DNA of 64,000 nt from Acanthosepion esculentum (Eukaryota; Mollusca; Cephalopoda; Sepiida; Sepiidae). Below the pieces are notes generated by a model, which saw nothing but the letters and a program-made list of their open reading frames with translations, ran no database searches and was not told where the DNA came from. The stretch is from contig OZ038488.1 in NCBI GenBank assembly GCA_964036315.1, positions 66,729,342 to 66,793,341 on the forward strand, in the 5' to 3' direction. The position numbers were made by a program, and so were the translations under genes. This document shows, piece after piece, positions 11,503-23,750 of this stretch (position 1 is its first letter; every line of letters starts with the position of its first letter).

Positions 11503-11565
11503 TTTTTTCTCTCTACAAATTTGTGAAAGAGAACTTGGAAGACAAAAATATGGATTTCTATATAT
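11503..11565 (+). CDS. ASPSCR1: ASPSCR1 exon: UBX helix
   Basis: Acceptor ATTTTTCTTTAG at 11502, donor ATAT|GTGAGT at 11566; phase 1 in and out; 63 nt. It encodes VFSLYKFVKENLEDKNMDFY and an Ile, matching the TUG stretch VGDLRDFVRSHLGNPELSFY. This is the alpha helix packed on the UBX sheet plus the start of the third strand. The following intron runs 21.4 kb to 32977 and holds most of the mobile elements of the window. Confidence 0.92.
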
Positions 11566-11754
11566 GTGAGTATTATTCATTAATTCATTCATTGAGTAGA
11601 TTTCTACCTCTGACTGTTTTGAGCCACAGTATCTCACTTGTTCTTTCTGCAACTTCTGGTATCATGAATAAGGATTTATTAAACAAATGCCAAAAAATAT
11701 GTTCATTCTAACGATTACATACATATAATCGTGTATTTAGGCAGCAATCCCTCT

Positions 11755-11960
11755 TTTATACATGTTTCATTAAAGACTACAGACAAGGTACTGTAATTAA
11801 GCTTTTTATTTCATTTTTCTTGTGTTCGAACAAGTTTTCTATTCTAGACACTGTGTGTGTAGAAAAAGTCCAAATGTTCTGTAATTCCAAACGCTTAGTC
11901 TGATGAAGTCCTGAAGGACAAAACGTATCACAAGTAAACAATTTACCCAATACTCTTATT
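11755..11960. repeat. Penelope-like terminal fragment with hammerhead-like core
   Basis: Shares an organised series of short matches (ACAGACAAGGT, GTCCAAATGTTCT, CCAA.CGCTT) with 50515-50660, the 3' flank of the Penelope-like element. At 11899 on the + strand it reads CTGATGAAGTCCTGAAGGAC then AAAACG. This is a CUGAUGA core, a GUCC/GGAC stem II with a UGAA loop, and a decayed GAAA (AAAA). An extra A before stem II and the lost G suggest an inactive relic. Confidence 0.5.
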
Positions 11961-11988
11961 GATATATAAAAATATATATTGTTATCAT

Positions 11989-11996
<8 letters not shown>

Positions 11997-12041
<45 letters not shown>
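11997..12041. repeat. (TA)n(GA)n microsatellite
   Basis: TA units run into a GA tract ending at about 12041. 12042-12790 holds no recognised gene. Confidence 0.85.
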
Positions 12042-12799
12042 TGACAGTAAATTCTGATGACAGAAAGAAATGAAACCATTTATTTCAATGCCAGTTGAGT
12101 ATATGGGTTGTTAGGTTGGACTACTTTTGAAAGCCCAGTGAATATTTTTAACATAATTGTTCAATAACTTTTCCTTTCCATATCATGGGTTACATGTTAG
12201 AAATATATTTATTTTAATCTAATATGACATTACCATAACACTTCAATCCTTTCATAATGTTAAAACGTTTGTTGCACATGATACCACAAGTCTATTCTTA
12301 ATTTTCTATCGAATTTCAGCTAATGTTGGTTGCTGTTTAAGATATTCTTTCAAGTGTTCTGTTTTAAGTTCCTTATACTTGGAGCATTCATTAAAATGGC
12401 GTATTGATGAATCCTTTTTTATATAGCTTCCACACAGTTACATACTTCTCAGTGGCGAATGTGCATCAGTACACACACAAAATCACATGCAGACATCTTT
12501 ATCAAAACCAGTTACATCTGGGTTTTCTCTGTTAATAGCATAACAGCTTGGCATGTTCAGATATGGGTCTCTCTGCAACTTGTCTAGATCCGAGTTTCTG
12601 TCAACTGTCTCCTGTCAATGAAAGTGATGGAAAAACCAGCAGTGGGCAGTTGGCAAGACTTGGTGTCTTGTGAAGTCTGTCATTTTGTTCCTAAAGCTGC
12701 TGTGCCTTCTGAGGTAGTGTCATTTTGTTACCTTCCATCTCTCTCCTTTTTTTGCCTATTATCTCTATAGTGGTTAGGATATTAATTGGTTAGCTGTTT

Positions 12800-13260
12800 C
12801 CCCCAACCTCAAATAGACCCTTGCCATAGTTTACAACACATTTGATATCCTTATAGATAGCTTTCTTGTAGAACTCCATAGGTTGGAACTGCAAGCAAGA
12901 TCTTACTAATCAAGTGTCATCAGCCTTTCAAATATAACTTCACAGAGAGGAAGAGGTTGAAATCAGATGGTGTTGGGTCAGGAGAATAAGCTGCAATGCA
13001 GAAGAATTTTATAGCTGCAGAAGCATGCATTCATTTGTGTGATATGGGAGTTGAGAACTGGTGCATTGTCGGGTAAGATCTGGACACCTAGGTTGAACAA
13101 TGTCTCTGTGGGTTTGTGATGACTTCTCATAATTTCACCAGCAATAAGGCATAATGTCTCAGTTTGACCAGGAAATCTATAAGCACCACACCATTTTAGT
13201 CCAAGAAGAGTATGAGCATCAATTTGCTAGCAGAAATTTGGGCATAGGACTTTTAGGATG
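12800..13260 (-). pseudogene. Mariner-like transposase relic
   Basis: Across frames of the - strand the fragments VKLRHYALLLVKL, RDIVQPRCPDLTRQC and AAYSPDPTPSDFNLFLSVKL are readable. The last equals the mariner PPYSPDLAPSDFHLFPxLK motif before the third catalytic acidic residue. Many shifts and stops. Ends and inverted repeats could not be located. 13261-14213 contains further moderately GC-rich DNA that may belong to the same or another element, but no motif is readable there. Confidence 0.5.
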
Positions 13261-14213
13261 GTAGGGAATTACCAGGCTTTTATTGTTTACTTTGAACTTT
13301 AGTCTCAGTATTGAATCCATATTTCATCCTGTGTAATTCATTGGCTGAAAAAGTTCACTTGGTTTTGCTTAAACAAGGCCAAAAGTTCATGGGAGCAATT
13401 GAATTTGTTAGCAAACAAGGAACTTATTTAGCAATAATTTCTGTATCAGCTGGCATTCAGGGATTACTTTTTTTTTCACAGATGTTGCATTAATCTTGAC
13501 TCTGTTTGCTAATTCGCAATTGGTTATGTAGCAATCTCTATTTGGTACTGCTATCAACTATCAATGTTTAACTGAAGACAGTCAGAGGGGCCGTTTCTAC
13601 AGAAGTCTGATCACATTTGAAATGGAGTGACTCATATTTAATGACATCATAGGATGAGGCATCTGGTCAATCCACTCATCATTGCCCCCAAAATTGTTTG
13701 CCATGTGTTGCCTTTTAAAAGCAGGAATATGATTAGAGCTCTGTATTCCACTAGCTTCATGGTCATACCTTCCTGCACATTCACATCTGAAGCACTGAAA
13801 TATTTATTAACACATGCCTGCAGATTGAATTATATCTCATGTAGGGATGCAGGTTTCAACATGTGTTCAATTACACCTCTGTTCATTGGAGGAGAGTCCT
13901 TATAAATCTTTTATGGACCTCATCATTTTTATTTTAACTGATTAATACAGAAGACATTGTTAAGTCTTAGTTCACATATTTCTCTTAAATTCTAGTTTTT
14001 TTTTTTAAGAAAACATAGTTTTCTAATTTATTAGAAACCCTTGAATCTATTTGTCAGTTATAATGGTATTGATGCCTTCAATATTACATATTCATTTGTT
14101 GTTTGTATTATACAAGGAATAAATCTTTAATTTTAAGATTGTTTAAGCTGGTTTGTCCTATTTGATTTGTTGAAGGATATTATGGTTTACACTTGGATTG
14201 AAATAGTTATTTA

Positions 14214-14712
14214 TGATTGTTGCTCTGAAAGTAATGCCTCCTATTATGTTGGCACACGATTGTAGATGCCATAGGTTTTGAACCTTTTTACTAAGAACAC
14301 ATCATTGTTTTTGCCTTGCAACATAAGGCCATATCCAACATCAGTTTGAAAACCTTGGACTGTTCTGCAAATTTTGGTTCAACTGACCTATTATACCCAC
14401 TAGTCTGGATTTGGTACATCCCTACTTCCATCTGTTCAGACTGATGAAAATGGGCTACATGGATGATATTTTCCTGACAATAACATTGTCATTGCAGCTG
14501 TGAAAAAGCAGGTTGCTGGTACAGATTTTTCTGAGTGGGACATGCAGTTTTTTGTTCATTGTAGATGTAAATGCAAAATCAGTGGTGGTGACTATGTGGA
14601 AAAAGAGAGTATTTTGTAGCTGAAAACCTTTATCCAACTATGCTATTGTGCTTCCTGTAGCTGTTGTTGTTTCTGTGGAAATAAATAGGAAGCATTACTT
14701 TTGAATCATTCC
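14214..14712 (+). mobile_element. Mariner element, internally deleted
   Basis: Inverted ends: the left holds AAAGTAATGCCTCCTATT; the right end (reverse complement) holds AAAGTAATGCTTCCTATT. Internally the + strand reads VIAAVKKQVAGTDFSEWDMQ and, further on, GGDYVEKES, the C-terminus of a mariner transposase (AVKKWV...GGDYVEK). The N-terminal helix-turn-helix and most of the catalytic domain are missing, and stops are present. About 500 bp against roughly 1.3 kb for a complete mariner. Confidence 0.7.
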
Positions 14713-15544
14713 ACGCATACCTCACTATTATCTGAGGTCTGCGTTCACACCCATACGAAAAAGAAAAAGATTTGAATGATCGATGTCATGCAGTCTTTCT
14801 CTTACCATTTGGCCTTGTGATGTACTAAGTTAAATTTAGTAACTATAAAAATGTTGAGTTATTTGGTACAGGACATAGTTATAAGAGTAGTAAGAAGGAA
14901 TGTGACTACACAGAGATGCACCTGTAGTTGGAGATATTAACTTGATTGATTTTGTTTTGGATGCTTTTACTATTAAACAGGAATCATTTCTTATTTCTGA
15001 TTAGTAGTTTTTTTTTCTAGTTCCTGTTGGATTTCTTTTGAGTAAGTTGTTGAGTTGGGTGTTTGAAATCTAATTTATTTTCTCTCTAAATTTTTCACTG
15101 GCTTTGTAATATTTACTTTTCTCCTATGTTTTTGTGAATAATCCATTCATATCTACAGCTGTTCAGCTCAACATGTGCATTAAATTTCATTCTCGACTTT
15201 GAGCCAATAACTTAACAGCTGTTGCATATTTGTGGTATAATGAATTGTATCTTTTGACAGTTTTTGCTTTCTGTTTATGGCTCTTTTATGATTGATTATT
15301 AGTCCCATTTTTTAATGGTTGTAAAAATGTTGATATCTGCAACATACTATGTATGCATTACCTATTACCTGAGTTAAGCCTTGTTTTTGCCTCGGATGTT
15401 TTCTGTACCGTATAGAATTTAGAATTTCTTTTTTTTTCGAAAGATCAGTTTGTTAAAACAGTTATTTAACGATTGTGAATATTTGGGGGATTATTTTTAT
15501 ATTTTCTTGTAAAATCTTCCATAACATATCACTATTATTTATTT

Positions 15545-15700
15545 AGGTACTTCAGCATAGCATAATGGTTAAAGAGGCTAATCTGGTTGTCCATTACTAC
15601 TGAGTAATAAGTTCAATCCTCACTGGGTACCCCATACAAAAATTCAGCATTAAATAATCCAACAAGCGTTGACATGTCATAGAATCAACCAAAATATTAT
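15545..15700 (+). repeat. tRNA-derived SINE
   Basis: Starts AGCATAATGGTTAAAGAGGC (A-box-like), followed by AGTTCAATCCTCACTGGGTA (B-box-like). A relative lies at 62152-62345 (shared CACTGGGTAC). The tail cannot be delimited. Confidence 0.55.
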
Positions 15701-15879
15701 TTATTCTTTTTCACTAACATTATTATAATGCTTTTCTAACTGGTTAGTCTTATCTTTGAGTATCATCTCAAGATATAATGATGATGATGGTAATAACAAT
15801 AACAACTAATTAGTTACTGGAATGGAAGTAACAAGAAGTACCATACCATGCTTACATGTATACTGACTTTGTAAGACTC

Positions 15880-16532
15880 CTTTTCTAAAGGCTAGTCATT
15901 TTGAAATCTCATTTGGCATTTGAAAATGAACTGATAAGGCTATCTCATTCTGTTGAGAATACACTATTGTCAGATGATGCAAAACTAGAACTTTGTTGGG
16001 TATAATGGCAAGAAATTTATTTGAAAATGTCAAGGTGAGTCTTTCAATCCAAAGTCCCCTGTCCTTACAATAAAAACATGGATGGAAGAGTGTCATACTT
16101 TGTGGGTGTTTCTCTGCAAAAGTAACAGGAACTTTGCTAGGAGTTGATGGAATGATAATAATGGGACCCCCCCCCAAAAAAAAACAGGATCATTGGATGT
16201 CAACTTGAAAGTGTCTGATACAAATCTGAAACTGATGTGTGGCTGTGGTGCTTTATTCAAGACAATGATCTAAAAACATCTAAATTAATCCAGAAATATC
16301 TTCAGGTTCAGATATAGAAAATTCATTTTGGTCTTCGCAAACTCCCAATCTCAATGCAATTGAAAAGTTGTGTAAGAGCAAGTAAACACAAAATCTGCAG
16401 CAACTCAAAGATGATACACATAGACTGGGGCAAACATCCCTGTAGATAATGGTGCTAATTTAGTAAAAAGTTGTTAAAACATGATTAGAAAAAGTTATAG
16501 CTCGAAAAGAGTGTACAATTGATTATTAATTT
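15880..16532 (+). pseudogene. Tc1-like transposase pseudogene
   Basis: With frame changes, the + strand gives fragments in Tc1 order: RLVILKSHLAFENELI, LLSDDAKLEL (VLWSDESKFEL in the family, holding a catalytic Asp), SFNPKSP, GVDGMI, FIQDNDLK (FQQDNDPKHT, second catalytic Asp) and WSSQTPNLNAIEKL (WPSQSPDLNPIENLW, near the catalytic Glu). A frayed C-terminal ANLVKSC follows. At least six stops or shifts. No N-terminal DNA-binding part or inverted ends were recognised. Confidence 0.75.
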
Positions 16533-16668
16533 TCTTGTGCCATTATTTTTGAGTATACAACTATGCTTTTCTTTTACAATTATTCAAAACTAATTATTAA
16601 ACATTTTTTCTTATACGAGCAATATATATTTAGTACATTTAGTAGTCTCATCTTTTTGCATGTCTGTT

Positions 16669-16789
16669 TTTCAGTAAATCTTTACAACTCGATTATCTTT
16701 ATAATTGTTACCTATAAATCAAGGAAAAATCAACCTGTGTTAATAATTTCAGTAAATCTTTACAACTCCATTATCTTTCTAATGTTTGT
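16669..16789. repeat. Short direct repeat, ~42 bp, period 78
   Basis: TTTCAGTAAATCTTTACAAC followed by TC(G/C)ATTATCTTT occurs at 16669 and again at 16747. Looks like a local tandem duplication. 16800-17285 has no recognised feature. Confidence 0.8.
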
Positions 16790-17289
16790 GTTTGAGTTAT
16801 AGAAAGCCTAGTGACACTTAACTGATTTCTTTTCCACACATTAAGAAGCAATTTGATATATGTCTTGCTGTCAGCACCAACGAAATCATTAAAGAACACT
16901 TGCTCATTTTTCATTGGTCCACACCACATGCTTATTAGTAAAGGCTAGTTTAGCTTTGTGATTTCTGTTGTTGATGAGATGTTTTGATAGCAGGAGAATG
17001 TGCATGATAATAACACTTATCTGCTGAGACACTTGCCTTACCTGATGTGCAACACACACTGCTGTGGAAATGACCTATTAGTGAGAGTTTTTGAATTGTT
17101 CTGCAGAAGAATGTTTTAGGTTTCTTTTGAAATAACAAATTGTCATCCCTTGAGATTTTATTGTGACATTCTTTAAACTTAATAACACAAAAAATGAGGG
17201 ATTTGTTTATATGGACTGTTGTCATTGGTTTGGTGTGAGGAAAGGACTCCCCCGACAAAAGTTTGTAAAAGTATTTTTGATACAATGTA

Positions 17290-17935
17290 TATACATACAC
17301 ACACACACACACGGTGTGATGGATAAATTGTTGCCAGTTTATATTTTTAATTTCATGTATGCACATTGTTTTTGTTGACTGCACAGTATAGTAGGGTCAG
17401 TTGGGTCCCATCTATGAGAAAAAGAGCATAGTGCCTCAAACTCAACACGGAGGCCAACATCAAGTGCCTTGAGGAGGTAATGCTGCCTTGGGTCAAGAGG
17501 GTGGCTGCTGGAAAGACCCTATGTCTGGTAACAGGAATCTTTACCATGCCACACAAGCAAGAAAACCCAATCATGGCTGTCAGACAATTTCTGTGGCCAC
17601 ATAACTCCCCAGACTTCAACTCCCTTGATTATTATTTATAAGGTGTAATTGACACCAAAAATGAACTGAAGGCAAGGATTATGGCAGTATTTACCAATGT
17701 AAACAAGGAGACCATCCAGAAGAGTTGCAAGAGGTTCTGAAGTTGTCTGGAGGCTGTGGTTGAAGGCAGTGGCGATTTTATTGAATAAATTTACTCTTTA
17801 GTATTTCAAGATATTTTTGTGTAATTTTGGTAAATGTGTTAAGATGAGATGTTAGTGTTATTTTCATTTTTGCATAATTTAGACAACAATTTATCTACGC
17901 ACCCTCTGTCTGTGTGTGTGTGTGTGTATATATAT
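17290..17935 (+). mobile_element. Tc1/mariner element with microsatellite in its inverted ends
   Basis: Left end: (AC)n then GGTGTGATGGATAAATTGTT (17313). Right end: the reverse complement is (AC)n...GGTGCGTAGATAAATTGTTG (17903). So both the 24-bp inverted repeat and an adjoining AC/TA microsatellite are mirrored. Inside, the + strand reads QFLWPHNSPDFNSLDYYL, then AVFTNVNKETIQKSCKRF and AVVEGSGDFIE, the C-terminal third of a mariner-type transposase (WPPNSPDLNPLDYYVWG...ACKRFRSRIEAVI...GGFIE). The N-terminal two thirds are absent and there are stops. Confidence 0.7.
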
Positions 17936-18426
17936 ATAAAATTTTTCTCCCAAAGGCAAGCCAAGATAAGATTGTGGGTTATTTGATGAAAGAGAATAAG
18001 TGTATACCAAAATATTTTCTATAAGGGGAGCTAAAAAGTCACAACATAAATCAAAGGCATGTTTTAAGGATTCAGTAGGCAAGTCAAATGCAGCTTCAGG
18101 ATAATTGGGAGAATGATGCTACTGACTAATTAAAATGATGCATAGATATTTATGGGATGCAAAAGTTTTTGAAGAAAGCAGATGCAATCCCATGAAGGCA
18201 AAAAGAGATGTAAGAAAAGGACATCTGATCGATGATGACTATCATTTTGTGTGTGATACTTGTGGCTGTCTTCCTTTCTCTAGCTGGCTTGACCAATCAT
18301 ATTTGTAGCCATGCATTAAGACCTCCTCCTCAAGATTTATTATGTATCCCAGAAATTTTAACATTCTCTTTTTGATTCTAAGGACATGTCCTTTTTGTTC
18401 ATTTTCCTTAAAAAAACTTTCATTAC

Positions 18427-18559
<133 letters not shown>

Positions 18560-18865
18560 AGGTTTGCCTGTTTACATTTTTTCAATTTTTAGATGAGGTT
18601 TTGAGTTATGTGCGTGAAGTTGTGGATAAACTGTCTGAAGTTCATATTTTGTTATTTTTGTTCAAGTACTTTTGACTTTTGCAGTCATTATCAAGGACTG
18701 ATATGGTGTCTGTGTGATAGAATGCTTTTGTATGTTTCCTGGTGTTCTTTGGGAAGCTGGACATTTGAAATGGTCTAGCATGGCGTCAAGTGTAACGGCT
18801 ATTGGGAACCAGGCTGCACAGAAAGAATGCGATTAATTTATTTTATTCTATTTATTTAATATGTG

Positions 18866-18868
<3 letters not shown>

Positions 18869-18907
<39 letters not shown>
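18869..18907. repeat. (AC)n microsatellite
   Basis: About 19 AC units followed by a short TA stretch. 18908-19635 holds AT-rich DNA without recognised features. Confidence 0.9.
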
Positions 18908-18913
<6 letters not shown>

Positions 18914-19637
18914 AATAAAATATGATGGGCTCTCTCATTGATTTCGACATATGAGGATCTGATAACCTCATTCAGTTTTTATGTTTGTGTCAAAGCTGAT
19001 GCTTCAGTCCCACTAGCAACCTGCATACAAGTTCACATATTGTGCAACAGCAAGGATTTCAGGATATAGCCACAGGAATATTTGTTGATGTTTTTGTTTT
19101 TTTTTGTTTTTTTTGCTTTATAATTTTTTTCTCGGGTCAGAGAAGAAATGAACATCTTCCTGGTTGTAGTTTAAGTTGTCTCCTAACTGAGTGTACAATT
19201 TCAAGAATATTGATAAAGATTGGTCACTTTGATTTTGCGAAACAAGTAACGTGTAAGATTTAGTCTAAAAAAAAATCATTTCGCATTTTCGGCTGGTCAA
19301 AGCAATACCATTTTAACTTGCTGTAAAAAAAAAAATAATTCAATAAATAAAAGCACATAAAAAATTACATATTTAGAAAGATATTATTTTCTTTCCAGCC
19401 ATATGAATATTTTTAAGATTGGACCAGAAATACACGTTATTGCGAGTTGAATGGATTAAGTATTATCAAACGAAATATGATATCAACTGGAAATGCTATC
19501 ATTACACAAGAAAATGAATGGCTTCCTTAGAAAGCAAGAATAGTAAATTAAAAACCGAAAAACCGAACCAAAAAATGTGGTATCAAGGAAAACATAACTG
19601 AAAACCGATACCAAAACATAAATTACTAAACCGACCA

Positions 19638-19656
19638 ACTCTCTTTCTCTCTCTCT

Positions 19657-19741
<85 letters not shown>

Positions 19742-19753
19742 CCACACACACAG
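19638..19753. repeat. (TC)n-(C)10-(TC)n-(TA)n-(CA)n compound microsatellite
   Basis: A pyrimidine run with an internal C10 tract passes into TA units and a short CA end. Frames through it are artefacts of the repeat. Confidence 0.95.
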
Positions 19754-19785
19754 ACACGTCATTCATTGCATTTATGTAACAACTT

Positions 19786-19880
19786 TTGAAAAAGATGCTC
19801 AATATTGCCACATCTGCACAAAACACTGTAAGACCCTAACAGGACTAAAAAGCCACATCCACACTGCCCATATTTGAATA
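19786..19880 (+). pseudogene. C2H2 zinc-finger fragment, probably from a LINE
   Basis: The + strand reads FEKDAQYCHICTKHCKTLTG then LKSHIHTAH: C-x2-C-x12-H-x4-H, a single C2H2 finger with a stop soon after. Isolated fingers of this type occur at the ends of some LINE ORFs (CxxC..RTGLxSH). No upstream exon or reverse transcriptase is visible, so the origin is inferred. Confidence 0.45.
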
Positions 19881-20034
19881 TGAATCAAGTGATGGCATTG
19901 CTTAAAATCAAGTTGTAGCCATATTATATATATGTATATAATATTTAGCTCTACTCTGAGCCCTCTTTTAAATTAAATGTTACGGTCAGTGGAATTATAC
20001 TCCATTTGTTCTCATTTTACCTGGAGATATATAT

Positions 20035-20379
20035 ATATATATATATTTTTTTTTTTTTTAAAGCTTATCACCCCAAGCAAGGCTGGAAGCCACTAGCACG
20101 CAAGGGGTTACAGAAGGTTTGGAGGAAGAGCAGATAGGAGTGGTAAAGGAGAGGATGTGGAGAAAGATAGTGGATCGATCAAGGCAAGGGGGTTACAGAA
20201 GATTTGGAGCGAGAGCAGATAGGAATGAAAGGTGAAAGGATGTGGAGAAGGGAAATGGGTTAGATCAAGGCTACTGGAGATGTCAATTGACGTTACACAT
20301 AAATAGTTGGAGATTATATTTGTCAGGGAAACAGGAATAAGGAAGTGAGTTCCACAGGCGAGATGTGCAAGACATGAAG

Positions 20380-20380
<1 letters not shown>
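20035..20380 (-). repeat. Family D retroelement 3' end plus ~85-bp tandem duplication
   Basis: Poly(T) at 20045-20060 followed by TCACCCCAAGCAAGGC, the reverse of the poly(A)-tailed end seen at 24185 and 49025. Within it, 20101-20183 and 20184-20268 are tandem copies (CAAGGGGTTACAGAAG, then GAGCAGATAGGA). A GAGTTCCACAGGCGAGATGT segment also occurs at about 35180 in diverged form. Confidence 0.65.
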
Positions 20381-20381
<1 letters not shown>

Positions 20382-20415
<34 letters not shown>

Positions 20416-20447
20416 ATATATGTGTGTGTGTGTGTATGTTGTGTGTG
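20382..20447. repeat. (TA)n(GT)n microsatellite
   Basis: TA units, one TCTA interruption and a GT tract. Confidence 0.9.
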
Positions 20448-20449
20448 TG

Positions 20450-22388
20450 GTATCTGGTGGTATATTTATAATAGGAATTGGATAGCTGTTTATATTTCTA
20501 CTGAAGCGCTTTATATTCCCTTTGTAGTGACACCTTTAGGAAAAGTATGAATTCACTTTTCCTTGCACTCTCTTGTTGGTTATCTTAAAAAATATCTATC
20601 ACTTTGTCATGCCAGAATTATTGATAGAGAAATATTGGTGAACACTTGAGCCAGCCACTCACCTGTGACTGCCTTACCTCTCAACGCAGTCACCCTCAAA
20701 GTCTGTTACCCATATAGTCAACCTAGACAGGAGCCCAATTATTCCTGTGAACTTTGTTTATATAGCATAAGCCAAAAACAGAAAAATAATTATGAGAAAA
20801 TGAAAAGAAAGCATGATGATTGAAAAGCAATCTGAGTATTAATGATCGGTGTTTCTGTATAAAAAACAACCGTGTTATAAATATCTATTGTGTGTATTAC
20901 TGGCAACGTGAAGATGCTGCCATGGATGCATCTCTCTTTATTCTGTAATTCTAAACTTGACTTGCTTATCTAATACTATCACTCAACCAAGCTGAACCTG
21001 AGGAGTGAAAGAAAAGAGATGAAGTTTTTTTTTCTGGTATTCTAAACTGGCTGAAAACCAGGCAAATCCACTGGCCATGGTTTCAACAGCGAAAGATCTC
21101 ATTTAAAATAGGCATCTGAAAAATGCCTCTCACCAGACATTCTTTTATTATCTTGCAGGAACTTTTCTCAGAAAAAGCTGTAAATAATGATTTGCAACTA
21201 TTTTCAGAAGTAATCAGATATTTTATAAAAAAGGAATTGCTTTCTTATTTGTTACTTATTTGTATCAGAAATACAGATTTTGGTAACATTTGCTGGTTTT
21301 GATTAGGATCCAAAGTTTTTATCCGCACCATTAAGTCTTCTGTATATTGCTTAATCCTTATGTGAGGGGTGTTGAAAAGTTCTTGGCTTGATCAATTACA
21401 CCTTTCCCCACAAAAAATTGTTTTGTCATTTTTGCACTGAGAACTTTTCAGCCCCTCCCTCACCTCTGTACAATAAATTTTTGGTTGTAAACTTGATATT
21501 CAGCTTCAGACGACTGATTAAAATAATGCAAATTTGGGGATTAAGCAGTACCTAATAACATGATTTTTGCAAAGATTTGAATAATAAAACGGGTATGAAA
21601 GATGGTTTCTCATATATACCTCCAAATATTTTCCAGAAAAAGAGCATACCATGAAAAAAGGCTCCAAACTTGCTAAAAACAAAATTTTATCGCCAAAATG
21701 TTTCTGTTATTATTAAGAGTAAAGACCAAAGTATTTTTTTATTATTTTATTAAATTTTTTAATCCTTTGAATGAAATTATTTTTGAATTTTTTTGTTTTT
21801 AGAAAACCATGGTAATTTTTTTTTTTTTTTTTTACATCCACCAACATACTTATTTTCATAAAATTACAAGAAATTAAAATTTCAGCCACTCTCCTAATCA
21901 GATTAATTATACTTTAAATCAGCTAATATTCCTCAAATAATGACAATATTATACAATTCATGTCGGCTATAATGTATTCTTTTGAATTGTAATTAAATTT
22001 TTGGTGATAGTAAAATCTTTTCCCTGATGTCATGGTGATTTAAAGATAATAAAGAAAATTACTATGTGAGAGGGGGACGACTATGATCACATATATTCTG
22101 AAGGGATGTGGCATTAAAAAAAAAAAGATGTAAATTTTTATTTATCTATTTTCTCTATTATTATTATTATTATTGCTGACTTTAATGCTGCTTTACCACT
22201 CCCTATTATGCATTTGTTATTTTCAGCATTAGCAAAATATTTCTGTAAGGTTGGGGTGAATAGAGGAATTAACACCAAACTATGTTATTTTTTTTTATCT
22301 GAAATTTGTTTTAGCAAGTTGTGGCACTCAATTTGAAATTAAGAAGAAAGGGATTGTTAGTGATCAGGAATTGAAACAAATACCACTG
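20450..22388. other. Intronic DNA, no feature seen
   Basis: AT-rich with poly(T) near 21818 and an ATT trinucleotide run near 22157. No exon or transposon motif was recognised. Confidence 0.45.
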
Positions 22389-22389
22389 G

Positions 22390-22620
22390 AAGGATGTAAC
22401 ATGTCCCTTCAGGACATAGGTGATCATGGCTCTCCACAACTTCCTACCCCTTGTAAATTTTTGCAGTCTTTGTCTCTTTTACTATTCCTCTCGTCTCCTG
22501 TTCTACTATCCATTTACACTAGCCTCTTAGCTAGGTCAATTGCTGTTTCCTTCTGTCATTCAATGTCTTGGGAGTGTTGAAATCACCATGTTCCTTTTCC
22601 TCATTGTGTACTAGAAATTT
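22390..22620 (+). repeat. Dispersed family C, copy 1
   Basis: CATGTCCCTTCAGGACAT(A/G)GGTGATCAT is shared with 49369-49400, and weaker similarity continues for about 200 bp. The opening TGTCCCTTCAGGACA is an imperfect palindrome. Coding origin not clear. Confidence 0.55.
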
Positions 22621-23750
22621 TAACTGCTTCTTCTTGATTCTTGGTATAAATGTTGTTTTTGTTCCCATTTTTCTTAGAGCTTCCTTATTGTTTATATGCT
22701 CTGTTCATGATATTTTTAGCATCTTTTTGTAGCACCACATCTAAGTTTCCCCTTTATATGTGAGCATTAACTGTTATATAGGAGGAGTGATATTAAATCA
22801 CAGTTCAGTACTCAATTTCTTCTAATATTTCCCTATTTCTTTTAGTTTTTGGAAGGCACCTTTTGCTGAAAGATTACAGATGTTGTATAGATTATATTTT
22901 CAGCAGAAAAGGTTATTTTTGTTTTCTTAAATAAATTTTTAGGAATTTTTAAGCTTAGACATGTTCTAACAAGTCATTTTTATTTATTCATTTTTTTGAT
23001 TTAGTAATTTTAGATATATCAAGACTTTCACTTTATGTACTCTGTACCTTAATATTTGCAATCTTATTTCAGTTTATTTTTTATATTTGTTACAGCCATA
23101 ATATTGTGTGTTTGAAATGTCCATTTATTTTTTAAGATGTTATGCAAATAATCATGAGTTTGTTCTACACAGACCTCTTGGTTGCATGTAAAGAGATATT
23201 TTAGAATTGAAATGTTATCAAAATAATGCCCTTGTCCAATGCTTCTAAGATAAATGTAATACTTTTTACATGTGATGTCTGTTACATAAACAGACATGGT
23301 TGTATGTAAATGTCAAAATATTTTCACTCCAAGTCTTTTGATATTGGATGGGATGAAAAATAGGGCTGGTTAATAGAAAATCTTTGTTTAAAAAGATTTT
23401 TACAAGAATGTGCTAACCAAAAGTTACTGATAAATTTATGCTTTATTTGTAACAAAATACAAAAGATGTAATGCAGAATGCACAAGATAGAAAGTAATAA
23501 AATCATCATTACTATCTAGTTACAATGTCTGTTTCTTGGCAACTATATTTGTCACCACTAAATCTAGATGAAAACTATTTGGGAATGCTTATTTTTGCTG
23601 TTATTTAATTCTTAATTACATTTTAAGTTTTTAATAGTTCAAATGCTTTATAAATACGAGAATTATTTGTACATCACTTTTTTTGGTTCAGTAAACTAGC
23701 TAATTCAGCATGCTTCTAGAAATGGAAAAATCAGTGATTTATTCCAGATA
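22621..23750. other. Intronic DNA, no feature seen
   Basis: AT-rich with several short frames on the - strand that lack splice context or similarity. Confidence 0.4.
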
